Source: Oscillospiraceae bacterium (GTDB lineage Bacteria; Bacillota; Clostridia; Oscillospirales; Oscillospiraceae). From it: a DNA stretch of 64,000 nucleotides. The translations under genes were made by a program, and so were the position numbers. Position 1 is the first letter of the stretch, and every line of letters begins with the position of its first letter. The stretch is taken from contig CADCHN010000012.1 of NCBI GenBank assembly GCA_902801295.1, forward strand, positions 1-64,000. Reading direction: 5' to 3'. Shown piece by piece: positions 9,401-15,867 of this stretch. The notes beneath the pieces were generated by a model that ran no database searches, was not told where the DNA came from, and saw only the letters and a list, made by a program, of their open reading frames with translations.

Positions 9401-11521
9401 TCCGTTATAAACGAAGCTCACCAGATAGCGGTACCAGTGTTCGCCGTCCTTGTCATACTTCCAGGTGCTGGTACCGGTACCGGCTGTGGCCGTATAGCTT
9501 TCATCGCCGTTATGAAGCTTCGGCGCAGTGAAGGATACCGCCGTTTTATCCTTGTTGCTCAGCATCTCATAGATCGTCGCCGACGCGGTCGGAGCCGTGC
9601 TGAAAACGATCCTGCCGTTGCTTCCCTCCGTTCCTGCGGAGCTTGTAATGTTCGCACCGCCCAAAGACGTAAACAGCGAACCGGAAGCAATGACCGTGCC
9701 GTTGACATCCAGCATAACATCCTTCAGGCTGTTCGCATTTCGGACCACAGTTGTGCCGTTCGCCACAGAGTAGCCAATCGGGTATAGTCTGGCTGTGCCG
9801 GAAAACAGCCCCCAATCTTCCTCGTCATACAGGAAAGCCTTTTTCCCGCCGTTGATCTGCAGCGTAGAATCCTTGTCTACTCTTATTTCTGTGCCTGGAA
9901 GAAACTCAACGTCCTGCGTAATCGTTGAGGTGCCGCTCTTCAGATGAATACTGATATTGCTGGTGATCGGCAGAATATAATCCTGCGTGCTGATGCTGCC
10001 GATCATCGGCAGGCCGGACAGCGTCATCGGCGAAACGGAAACGCTTCCGTTTACCTCAATATTCAGCCGGTCTGTCTGTTCCTGATAATCCTTGACAATA
10101 TAGCCGCTGCTGATGCTGAACATGCCGCCCGATCCGATAAAGGTCGCAGCCATTGGATAGGCCGAGCTGGAGGCGTTGACGGAGGAGTACAGTTTCTCCG
10201 TCGCACCGGCATAAATCGTCAGCGGAACCTCAATATTCTGAATATAATACTGGTTAAAAATAAACGCATACTTGTAAACATTCGAAGTTGCGGTGCCGCC
10301 GCGCCAGTCCTTGATCTGGAAGGCCTCGTAGACCGTCGAACCGGACTTGGCTTCAACGGAACCGGCACCGTAAATATAGCCCCAGCAGTATAAATTAGCG
10401 CCGCTTTCCAGTGTAATCCGGCTTCCGCCAAGCATGTTGATGCGGCCGTCCGGGCCTGTGGGCGTGCCGTTCCAGCCGCCCATCTGTCCGCTGGAAGAAA
10501 TCTTGCCTCCACAGCAGATCGCACCGCCGTTTTGTACAGTTATATTTGCTCCGGAAGCCATCGTCAGCGTGCGGAAAGACGTGGGATTGGTGTGGCTGCC
10601 ATAAACAACAGAAGGTGCCGAGGTGTAAACCGTTTGAGCGGTATCGAAGGGAATCAACAGAGTAATACCTCTTGGGATCGCATAATCTCCTGCCGGCAGA
10701 ACGCCGTCCGTGGCAAGAGAAACTTTGTTCTTACCGCTGCTCTGCGCATAGCTTACCGCGCTGTTTAAATTAAAAAACTGCTTACCGGAGACATCAAAAA
10801 CCGCCGTAGAATTGTCAACAAAATACGCCGTTACGGTCTGATTCTCGCTGAAGGTTACAGAAGTTGAAGCCTCAGAGGAAATCACATTGCTCGGATCGTT
10901 ATTCGCAATCCATCCGGAAAAACGATATCCCGCGGCCGGAGTGGCTGTGAGCGTAAATTTCTCCGTCGATTTTTTAGTAATCGTCCGACTGGTCGTTACC
11001 GCCAATCCGTCGACAGTATAGTTGCCGTTCTCAGCGGGTTCAAACGTGATGGTAACATTCGTTTCCGAGATTAGCCTTATGTTGGATAAGACGACAGTTG
11101 TCGTTTGCTCTTCGTTTGTGCTGGACTTGATATAGACGGATACCGTCTCATCGGCTTTCAGGACGAAAGAATAGCTTTTGTTTCCCGCGTCCGCGCCGTT
11201 GATTTGTACCGTGCCGCCATTCAGGGAAGGTTCTGCGGAAAACGAGAGAGTGACTATTCTTCCACTGGTATTTTTCAGCGTCAGCGTAGCTTCTGCCGGA
11301 GTGTAGTTTGTTCCGCCGCCGCAGCCGGAGCTTGAGCTTGTCGTAACAGAGCCGGTGATTGTGGTCCCGCTGCGGCTCCAGGTTCCGCTGTCATAGGAAG
11401 CGGACAGTCCGGTTATCCCGGTGTTCAGATCGTCCGCCCATGCAAGAGCGGGAATAAAGGTGATAAGCATAACTGCAGCCATCAGGAGTGAAAGGCTGCG
11501 TTTCAGAATATTTTTAAGCAT
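3446..11521 (-). CDS. Giant secreted beta-helix/repeat protein with C-terminal dockerin
   Basis: A 2691-residue extracellular protein. Signal peptide 1-29. An InlB-like repeat lies at about 155-240 ('TATPAAGYRFSGW'). A very long Asn/Thr/Gly-rich region (about 240-1830) has repeating I-x-N-x-G-T rungs typical of a right-handed beta-helix. Two InlB/Listeria-Bacteroides-type repeats occupy about 1880-2050 ('SYTFVGWA', 'YTFAGWR'). Six or so 78-residue GHDW repeats (about 2050-2540) are related to those at 1-870. A module shared with the 1532-3217 protein precedes a two-repeat dockerin (about 2627-2688; 'YKGDVNLDAVLSLKDNLLIK', 'GDVNGDGQIKLTDTLMIKK'). It is likely a cell-surface or scaffold-docked adhesin or glycan-binding protein; no catalytic residues were recognised. 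The Lgt-like gene ends 4 bp upstream, so the two are probably co-transcribed. Confidence 0.85.
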   Translation of the reverse strand: MLKNILKRSLSLLMAAVMLITFIPALAWADDLNTGITGLSASYDSGTWSRSGTTITGSVTTSSSSGCGGGTNYTPAEATLTLKNTSGRIVTLSFSAEPSLNGGTVQINGADAGNKSYSFVLKADETVSVYIKSSTNEEQTTTVVLSNIRLISETNVTITFEPAENGNYTVDGLAVTTSRTITKKSTEKFTLTATPAAGYRFSGWIANNDPSNVISSEASTSVTFSENQTVTAYFVDNSTAVFDVSGKQFFNLNSAVSYAQSSGKNKVSLATDGVLPAGDYAIPRGITLLIPFDTAQTVYTSAPSVVYGSHTNPTSFRTLTMASGANITVQNGGAICCGGKISSSGQMGGWNGTPTGPDGRINMLGGSRITLESGANLYCWGYIYGAGSVEAKSGSTVYEAFQIKDWRGGTATSNVYKYAFIFNQYYIQNIEVPLTIYAGATEKLYSSVNASSSAYPMAATFIGSGGMFSISSGYIVKDYQEQTDRLNIEVNGSVSVSPMTLSGLPMIGSISTQDYILPITSNISIHLKSGTSTITQDVEFLPGTEIRVDKDSTLQINGGKKAFLYDEEDWGLFSGTARLYPIGYSVANGTTVVRNANSLKDVMLDVNGTVIASGSLFTSLGGANITSSAGTEGSNGRIVFSTAPTASATIYEMLSNKDKTAVSFTAPKLHNGDESYTATAGTGTSTWKYDKDGEHWYRYLVSFVYNGKTIGKGYYCENGSTVSYDAGWLTGITASVTSGSATAGVSGTSVNVTNVTADSTVTLTGTSASFIPTFVLNESQYQNYRLFTGKSISETSEINGETYYVVKRSAAPMTVGTEFAAPTDQDMGVSADKHNGIVWNMSGQSAASGNLYSGFVPAGETNGGPSYIFGFYSGSVAYNSFTDQYYATLAEAMADVPQFGTGTVRLIADCGSFEDESSTAAYPIAEATNLTIDLNGHRAVGRLINKGTMTLEMNGGIWDYHTGATAAAAAYQAMAAFTNSGTLTVQDSIGGGRILADAISNAGVPNHAAVIRNISGGTMSISNVTLENTQDVNGYTSVILNDRASITSMENVTILSPRGYAIFNYGGHIGTMDSCTVDAAYGIYNRNVRGSNAIASGYNISNYGTIDLIKDSTVTAGQYAIHNNAVITELNNCTLTAHPDSAQVNTFGTAATAVHGNAACNTVYNNNAWWYDTAVWKRTDSGLTRTDDYREDEAYRPTIGMINDCRIYAENTGSSADHGYALYNYGGVIGSIGGTTEIKTYKHPDNAKNIASSYALRNAAGGVIQSISGTVDISATGYCAVYNDGQFTARTVNTYGDKIGGVQLHNTTTYGEPSTIASIQAGGTIAAGSYYGLMNSGYIGTIGGGLSISANYNALLNSGSGALTSYDYVRSYTSSTDATTEIKRVETYNRNLDKGSRIDTINGISLLGTGSNSYLLLQNQGYIGTLANVSMSAASPRAGESYPMMLNGDSRQSVYVLTREPYAYENLYITPYEYHYEYGLAPTIDVMDHVTVTKNATFAVRNLGRINTLRNSTLNGTQYVLVNAANGPYTERDSIRYYSGASKFATTRNNGSELVHSYGRTAAEIGEIDNCSITGTSTYTIYNGGHLGMLTNNTISANNTTVLYNGGASVRAYDYNLKDIVSVAASDSACTVTYGANNETRVITTDYEAPVIDIIGEGNQISGTYQVLANLGTITAIDGGSNPVAITAATQKQVGGIYSYNGTLGRRVATTPYTAGTAGTASNEDTYLNAHIGTIKNAVITANGIGIQNGSANAAYLPTIDELGEGLEIHANCTTAGYHAVYNTAYAKIKEISGGVYTAAKATTNAYKNNNTNPEHATLISGGDFKGAASTRDNAIFEPDNTNRQTYPEGVSLVGTRTAVLHDGTTADNYYFVGAVYTVTWRINDAGEALEVDENVAAGTIPSYDGNEPTKADDDSYSYTFVGWAAAPNQETGTPADQLPAVTENVTYYAAFSKEEKGKFTVTWLNEDGTELEKDEAVASGTMPSYDGAAPTKAATEEYTYTFAGWRIQGGGDTVYTAETLPAVTANTTFVAVFTQNTREYTEPTWTWTGNTAASATFTAKDDANYKKTVTASITSATTPATCTEAGKTLYTASVSFHGKTFTDSKDVVIPALGHDWNEPSYVWAADNSAVTATRTCKRDASHVETETVHTTSAVTKPATCEAKGETTYTAAFTNASFLTQTRTVENIDALGHTPGEAVRENEAAATCETAGSYDEVVYCSACGKELSRETKTIPALGHDWNEPTYEWADDNSAVTAARICKNDAGHVETETVDTTSERVEASCTEAGTVTFTAVFSHAAFETQVKVVETQSALGHDWGDISYTWAEDYSTVTATRICAHDAGHVETETAEAVAEIVKAPSCEESGETVYRATFVNAAFEPQSISVKTDPLGHDWNEPTWTWDGYNAATASFVCRTDDNHSVTLDAEIEKEERLPDCEADGTVVYTATVILDGVTYSDSKTVTLPATGHRYGEPDYLWIETDDGYYVSAMLTCQNNPDHVISEGVDATYEVIVEPTERENGLGRYTAVFENEVFTTQTKDIVLPKFGPDGYWITVEDYTDGAAAHTLDLGELYRGETSFELSADKAVLVAIRKGESYETVKCTTDEDGRHIFRINVEEDTVIVFAYKGDVNLDAVLSLKDNLLIKKHIAGSAEFEMPLPLLLGDVNGDGQIKLTDTLMIKKFIAGAEELTW

Positions 11522-11525
11522 TCTG

Positions 11526-12266
11526 CTACCTCATTTCTCGTTTCCGCGCATGCGGAAAGCCGTGATGACGTTTGATTTCAGAAACGATCACAAATCCAAG
11601 GATAAACGAAAGCAGCGCCCATAGATGTGCCAAATGAAACACCTGCCTGGTGCCGTTATCTCGGAAAAACTCCAAAAGGAAGCGGGTCAATCCGTAAATC
11701 ATCATATATAGCGGATAAACCTGCCCATTGCTTTTTCCTTTCCAAACCCTTGGGATAACCGCTGCAAGGAACACAACATAAAAAATGAGTTCAGCTTCCC
11801 TGGTTGGCCAACGGTGCGGCTCAAGCCCCGGGATCATCCGCCCCTGGCAGCAGCCGGTAATCAGGCAGCTGATGCGTGCGCAGAACAGGGTGAAAATCAT
11901 ACACACGGCAAAAATGTCAAACACATCAGCCGCCTTTCTCCCGCTTAGCTTCGCGCCCAGGGCATAGGCCATCGGCATAAAAAACACCGCGCCAAACAGG
12001 CTGCGTGCGCCGCTGTCCGCGCCCTCCAGGAAGGCAAAGACCTTTACGCACAATAGCCCGACGGCTACGTGCAGCAGACTCAGTCCAAGCGCTGCCAGCC
12101 AGGGTATGCGCATTCTGTCCCGGATCAGCAGCAGCCAGACGAAGGTAAACGCTGTGGCCAGCGTCAGCAGGAGAAAAAGATTATTCTCTTGTAAAAACAA
12201 AATAGCAATCCCGCCTCTCTTGACGCAAATTCTACTCTCAAATGATTCAGGCAGGAGCATAAGCAA
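11526..12266 (-). CDS. Lgt-family membrane protein (prolipoprotein diacylglyceryl transferase-like)
   Basis: A polytopic membrane protein with Lgt family marks: 'TGCCQGR', 'RWPTREAELIFY' and 'GLTRFLLEFFRDN' near the C-terminus. True Lgt transfers diacylglycerol from phosphatidylglycerol to the lipobox Cys. The usual His-Gly-Gly motif of the central helix is not seen; the equivalent place reads 'GARSLFGAVFF', so enzyme activity is doubtful. The ATG at 12266 has no ribosome site; a TTG at 12200 behind AGAGGCGGG may be the true start (about 223 residues). It ends 4 bp before the giant dockerin gene, an unusual partner for an Lgt paralogue. Confidence 0.7.
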   Translation of the reverse strand: MLMLLPESFESRICVKRGGIAILFLQENNLFLLLTLATAFTFVWLLLIRDRMRIPWLAALGLSLLHVAVGLLCVKVFAFLEGADSGARSLFGAVFFMPMAYALGAKLSGRKAADVFDIFAVCMIFTLFCARISCLITGCCQGRMIPGLEPHRWPTREAELIFYVVFLAAVIPRVWKGKSNGQVYPLYMMIYGLTRFLLEFFRDNGTRQVFHLAHLWALLSFILGFVIVSEIKRHHGFPHARKREMR

Positions 12267-12298
12267 ATACAGACCTATGCCCTTGCCTCAAAAATCAG

Positions 12299-12343
12299 CC
12301 AAAAATAACCCGCAGAGTTCACTCGGTCCGATTCCTGCGGGTT
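12299..12343 (-). terminator. Terminator of the TasA-like operon
   Basis: On the minus strand AACCCGCAG, a 19-nt loop and CTGCGGGTT (12307-12343) are followed by a T-rich run (12301-12306). A second hairpin, AGGGGCGGAT/ATCCGCCCCT, lies just upstream at 12379-12402. Confidence 0.65.
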
Positions 12344-12378
12344 CATCATTCAGCAAACCACATGATCTCATGCAAGCA

Positions 12379-12402
12379 AGGGGCGGATATGGATCCGCCC
12401 CT
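12379..12402. terminator. Hairpin after the last TasA-like operon gene
   Basis: A perfect 10-bp stem (AGGGGCGGAT) with a 4-nt loop lies 10 nt past the stop codon at 12412. It has no U tract and may protect the 3' end or act with the next hairpin. Confidence 0.45.
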
Positions 12403-12411
12403 ATGCTTTCC

Positions 12412-12972
12412 TTATTCACCAACCACTTTTGCGGACGACCATTTTCCGTCGAAGAAAGCAGCGCCCCAGGCCTCCTGCGCGGCCGTGCCGTTGGGTTCAT
12501 ACTGGATCGCCTCTGCCAAAACAACAAGCTGAAGGCTCAGACCCTCCGGGGTTGCGTCCGCCGGAACATCGGAGACCACAGGCGAGGTAACAGCACCGGC
12601 TGCTACCGCAGCTTTGTAATAATAACTGCCGTTAAGCAGCTGCCAGTCTCCATTGCAGACCGGAGTCGGCACAGGGCCGGCGTTGGCCACAATATTTCCT
12701 TCCTCATCCACCCAGTTTGCCACGATCCTTGCGCGAATCAGCGCGGATACACCGCCGGTATTTTTCACCGAGGTGTCACCGTTGACAACGCAGGTAAGCT
12801 TGACGGGGACGAACTCCACTTTGACAGGACTGGTCGTATCCTTCAGCCCGGCAAACACGGCGGACGCTCCCAGCGAGAATACAAGAACCAGCACCAGAAG
12901 TGCAGAGAGCGCGAGAAGCAGCTTTCTGCGACGTCCGTTCACAGGCGCCGCAAACTCATGATTTCCGTTCAT
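12412..12972 (-). CDS. Small secreted TasA-like protein
   Basis: 186 residues. A charged N-terminus precedes a transmembrane/signal segment (about 17-42) and a beta-rich domain starting 'SPVKVEFVPVKLTCVVNGDT' with 'VKNTGGVSALIRARIVANW'. Such Ig-like openings with a 'NTG..SALIRARI' strand are typical of SipW-dependent TasA/camelysin-like proteins. It is the last gene of the operon starting at 16939, 15 bp after the PT-repeat protein, and is a likely substrate of the SipW peptidase encoded at 15214-15867. Family assignment is by pattern; no enzymatic role is seen. Confidence 0.6.
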   Translation of the reverse strand: MNGNHEFAAPVNGRRRKLLLALSALLVLVLVFSLGASAVFAGLKDTTSPVKVEFVPVKLTCVVNGDTSVKNTGGVSALIRARIVANWVDEEGNIVANAGPVPTPVCNGDWQLLNGSYYYKAAVAAGAVTSPVVSDVPADATPEGLSLQLVVLAEAIQYEPNGTAAQEAWGAAFFDGKWSSAKVVGE

Positions 12973-12987
12973 TCATCACGCCCCCTC

Positions 12988-13950
12988 TCACTTGTAAAAG
13001 GCGCATCCGCTCAGCCAATCATAATTGTTCATATCATTGCTGAACGAAACGCCCGTGTCCCCGGTCAGTTCCATCGTCTGCTGCGCCGCCCCAAGGAAAC
13101 GCCAGCTCCAGGAAGAAAGCTCTGTAATCGTGTATGTGCCAGCCGGCAGATTCACAATAGTGGTGCTCCCGTTTGCAGGGACGGCAACCGTCAGTGAAAC
13201 AGAGACGCCATCCACATTGCCTTCAACCAGGTAAATAAAGCCCTGACCGCTGCCCAAGCCGGCGAAGGCCGAATCGCCTTTCTGCGACGCCTTTTCGGAG
13301 ATAGTCAGCTTGACGAGTTTTCTGCTCCACATTGCGTACAGATCCAGATCTTCAGTCAGATCCAAGTCAAAATCATAGGGAGCCGTGCACGCCTCGTCCG
13401 TGAACCAGCCGCCAAATACAAAAGCCTCAAGCACAGGCTTCTCTGGTGCAGAAACCTTGACAGGATCCTGATCGCTCAGGGTGCTATATTTAAGTACCTG
13501 ATCGGTCAATTCATCCCTGCCATAATGCAGTGTGACGGTAAACTCGAGCAGTTCCGGCTCCTCGGTCGGCTCGACGGGCTTCTCGGTCGCCTCGGCGGGC
13601 TTCTCGGTCGCCTCGGCGGGCTTCTCGGTCGGCTCGACAGGCTCCTCGGTCGGCTCAATGGGATCCTCGGTGGGCTCGACGGGCTCCTCGGTCGGCTCGA
13701 CGGGCTCCTCGGTCGGCTCGACGGGTTCTTCGGTGGGCTCGACGGGCTCCTCGGTGGGCTCGACGGGCTCCTCGGTGGGCTCGACGGGCTCCTCGGTGGG
13801 CTCGACGGGCATTTCGCTCTCCGCCGGTTCCGTTGTCGTCGGGTCATCAATCGGCTCCGTCGGCTCGTCCACATCTGCGCCGAAAGCGCCGACGGTGAGG
13901 CTTGCCAGCATCAGCGTCATGATTAATAGGATAGCGATCAATCTTTTCAT
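12988..13950 (-). CDS. Secreted VEPTEEP-repeat protein with InlB-like and Cna-like domains
   Basis: 320 residues. Signal peptide (1-24), then a stalk of about fourteen seven-residue repeats (VEPTEEP, later EATEKPA; residues about 45-130). An InlB-type repeat follows at about 135-210 ('FVFGGWFTDEACTAPYDFD'), then a beta domain ending in 'LPAGTYTITELSSWSWRFL', which is the classic end strand of a Cna-B/prealbumin-like fold. It is probably an extended surface or fibre-tip protein. It lies between two TasA-like genes in the SipW operon. No sorting signal is visible at the C-terminus (ends 'GCAFYK'). Confidence 0.7.
   Translation of the reverse strand: MKRLIAILLIMTLMLASLTVGAFGADVDEPTEPIDDPTTTEPAESEMPVEPTEEPVEPTEEPVEPTEEPVEPTEEPVEPTEEPVEPTEEPVEPTEDPIEPTEEPVEPTEKPAEATEKPAEATEKPVEPTEEPELLEFTVTLHYGRDELTDQVLKYSTLSDQDPVKVSAPEKPVLEAFVFGGWFTDEACTAPYDFDLDLTEDLDLYAMWSRKLVKLTISEKASQKGDSAFAGLGSGQGFIYLVEGNVDGVSVSLTVAVPANGSTTIVNLPAGTYTITELSSWSWRFLGAAQQTMELTGDTGVSFSNDMNNYDWLSGCAFYK
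13550..13815 (-). repeat. 21-bp tandem repeats coding VEPTEEP
   Basis: About a dozen 21-bp units (minus strand GTCGAGCCCACCGAGGAGCC and variants) encode the proline/threonine/glutamate stalk. The near identity of the units makes copy number prone to slip. Confidence 0.9.
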
Positions 13951-14006
13951 ACAACTTCGCCTTTCCTGCAGCTACTTGACATCATGTTTCCTTGCCCGGA
14001 CTAAAA

Positions 14007-14615
14007 TCAGGCTGCTGTCTCCTGGCTGACCGCCGCGGCAAAGGTTTCCGCAGCAGAGCTGCCTTCCTCTTTCTGAATCAGGTAAGAATAAAACACAAAT
14101 TGCTCCCCGGCGCTCGGAGTCTTGTCCGCAGTAATGGCGGCCTCCACGGGGATTTCGCTGGAAGCATCGCTTAAATCGCCGTTATACACGTAGACAAGAC
14201 CGCCGTTCAGGCCGGTCAGTCCGTCCAGGTAGGTCCACAACCCGTTTTCGACTGTGAAATGCAGCCCCTTGCTGGCGCAGACCTCCACATAGAGGAGAGA
14301 CGGGATCTCGGTCTTATCCGTAATGGTAATGACCGGCTTCACGTGAACCGTGGTTCCGGGAATCAGCGCATAGGTAAAGGTATCTCCGGGCTCCGCAGCT
14401 TTTCCGTCGGCAGTCTGAGCGCCGTCAGGCAGAATGCCGGTCGACATCGAAAAACTGCCCGCCTGCTGATTCTTGTAACTGATCGTGTTTTTTACGACCA
14501 GCTGCGTGCGGTATCTGGCAAAGGCCTGGGGCACCAGCAGAGCCGCAACGAATACCACAATCAGCACAAGGCCCGCGATCAGGGCGGCTTTGGAACGGAA
14601 GGTTTTCGCTCTCAT
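14007..14615 (-). CDS. SipW-dependent TasA-like surface protein
   Basis: 202 residues. An N-terminal hydrophobic segment (about 9-31) ends 'PQAFARYRTQ', resembling the SipW-type cleavage region. The mature part is beta-rich ('PGDTFTYALIPGTTVHVKPV', 'SLLYVEVCAS'), as in TasA-like fibre subunits. The gene is 12 bp downstream of the next TasA-like gene and in the same operon as sipW at 15214-15867. It is likely a minor fibre or matrix subunit. Confidence 0.65.
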   Translation of the reverse strand: MRAKTFRSKAALIAGLVLIVVFVAALLVPQAFARYRTQLVVKNTISYKNQQAGSFSMSTGILPDGAQTADGKAAEPGDTFTYALIPGTTVHVKPVITITDKTEIPSLLYVEVCASKGLHFTVENGLWTYLDGLTGLNGGLVYVYNGDLSDASSEIPVEAAITADKTPSAGEQFVFYSYLIQKEEGSSAAETFAAAVSQETAA

Positions 14616-14627
14616 TGTCTCGCCCCC

Positions 14628-15143
14628 TTAATTGATCTGCGTGAAGGTCACAAGGACCTCAAAGGGAATCTCGCCGCTGTCACCGCTGATGTTTGCGTTG
14701 CTGAAGTCAAGTCCATCAGAAGCCGCTGCCGCAGTGACATCGCTGATGTCAAATATCAACGAAATCTCTTTGTCTGTCTGAGGTTCAAGCTCGCCGGTTA
14801 TGGGATCTGTACCCGGTTTTTCCTTATCCACCTCATACGTCGGGACGGTTGCTCCATCCGCCAGACCGAAGCTCACGGTCAGGTCATAGCGCACGGCAAC
14901 CTCACTGTTGTTTGTGAGCGTGATCGTGTACTCTCCCTCCGTATCACCAGCCTTGATCTGCACCGGCTCCTCAGCGCCCTTGCCGGAGACAACAAACTTT
15001 GCGATGCGTGAGGTATCGCCGCCCGAAGCGCTCGTGACATAGCGGGCATACATCCCCGAGGTAAAATGAGCGGACAAGAGGACAAGACATAGCAGCACGC
15101 TTGCCACGCTCAGGGAAACAGGAATCTTATTCTTCGCTTTCAT
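14628..15143 (-). CDS. SipW-dependent TasA-like surface protein
   Basis: 171 residues. A signal segment (about 8-31) ends in 'GMYARYVTSASGGDTSRIAK'. The ARY-x-T-x-A-x-G-x-D-x-x-R-x-A-K pattern is characteristic of SipW-processed TasA-like proteins and matches the 17130-18080 protein. The mature domain has 'GEYTITLTNNSEVAVRYDLT', the usual strand in which a non-structured Asn-rich turn precedes the Ig-like sheet. It lies 70 bp downstream of sipW and is probably a fibre subunit exported by Sec and cut by SipW. Confidence 0.75.
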   Translation of the reverse strand: MKAKNKIPVSLSVASVLLCLVLLSAHFTSGMYARYVTSASGGDTSRIAKFVVSGKGAEEPVQIKAGDTEGEYTITLTNNSEVAVRYDLTVSFGLADGATVPTYEVDKEKPGTDPITGELEPQTDKEISLIFDISDVTAAAASDGLDFSNANISGDSGEIPFEVLVTFTQIN

Positions 15144-15213
15144 CCTACCGTGTCTCCTTTAACACATACTCCGCCGATCTGCTCGGCATCGGGAGCGGTG
15201 CCTGTAAAAACGC

Positions 15214-15867
15214 TTACTTCTCCGGGGGATCTGCCTCTTCCACCGGAGGATTCTGTACTTCTGTCTGTTTTTCGATCGGTTTTTCTTCCCGCGCTTCTTC
15301 CATGGCTTTCAGCCGCCGGATTTCCTCCTTGAGCTGATCCAGGCTCTTGTCGTCCTCCGCGCGCTCCCTGGTCCAGGAGCGATTGACAAGGAAGGCTGCA
15401 AGAGCAACAACCAAAAGCGCGCCGGGCAGCGTCTGCAGGAAGCGAATGGCCGCGCCGACAAAGGGTATATGGAAAACCATGCGCCCTTTGACCGCCTCAG
15501 GGGAAATCCACCCATCGTCGGTATTGTTGGCATCGCCCTTGGTGATGTAGCCGTCGTCTCGCATCTCGACGATGCGATGGATCACCAGACTATGGCCGGA
15601 CTGGTAAACCACCACGTCGCCAATCTCGTAATTGTCCTGTGCATGAACGAATACCAGGTCGTTGACCGAGAGCGTCGGTTCCATGCTGCCCGACAGAACG
15701 ACAGACGAGCCGATACCGAAGGGCATGGGCATGGCGTTATGAAAGATGCGACGCGCGTTCAACGCATAGATGCTTGTACCAATGAAAATACTGAGGATAA
15801 GCAAAATCGCAAGGCGAAAGATCAGCCGCCCGGACTTGCTTTTTTTCTTGTTCGTCTCACTTGTCAT
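15214..15867 (-). CDS. sipW: Signal peptidase I, SipW type
   Basis: 217 residues. SipW (ER-type) peptidases cleave TasA-like precursors at the membrane with a Ser-His pair. Visible here: N-terminal membrane anchor (about 15-37), nucleophile Ser in 'VLSGSMEPT', His in 'LVIHRIVE', and 'TKGDANNTDD'. A second membrane segment (about 145-163) and a charged Lys/Glu-rich cytoplasmic tail follow. The start at 15867 (M-T-S-E-T) is preferred over 15900 because it has GGAAA upstream. It overlaps the stop of the anchored protein by 11 bp, so the genes are translationally coupled. Confidence 0.85.
   Translation of the reverse strand: MTSETNKKKSKSGRLIFRLAILLILSIFIGTSIYALNARRIFHNAMPMPFGIGSSVVLSGSMEPTLSVNDLVFVHAQDNYEIGDVVVYQSGHSLVIHRIVEMRDDGYITKGDANNTDDGWISPEAVKGRMVFHIPFVGAAIRFLQTLPGALLVVALAAFLVNRSWTRERAEDDKSLDQLKEEIRRLKAMEEAREEKPIEKQTEVQNPPVEEADPPEK

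Noticed and set aside
13550-13815. CRISPR or minisatellite locus
   Set aside because: Period 21 bp without spacers, in frame, coding the VEPTEEP stalk.
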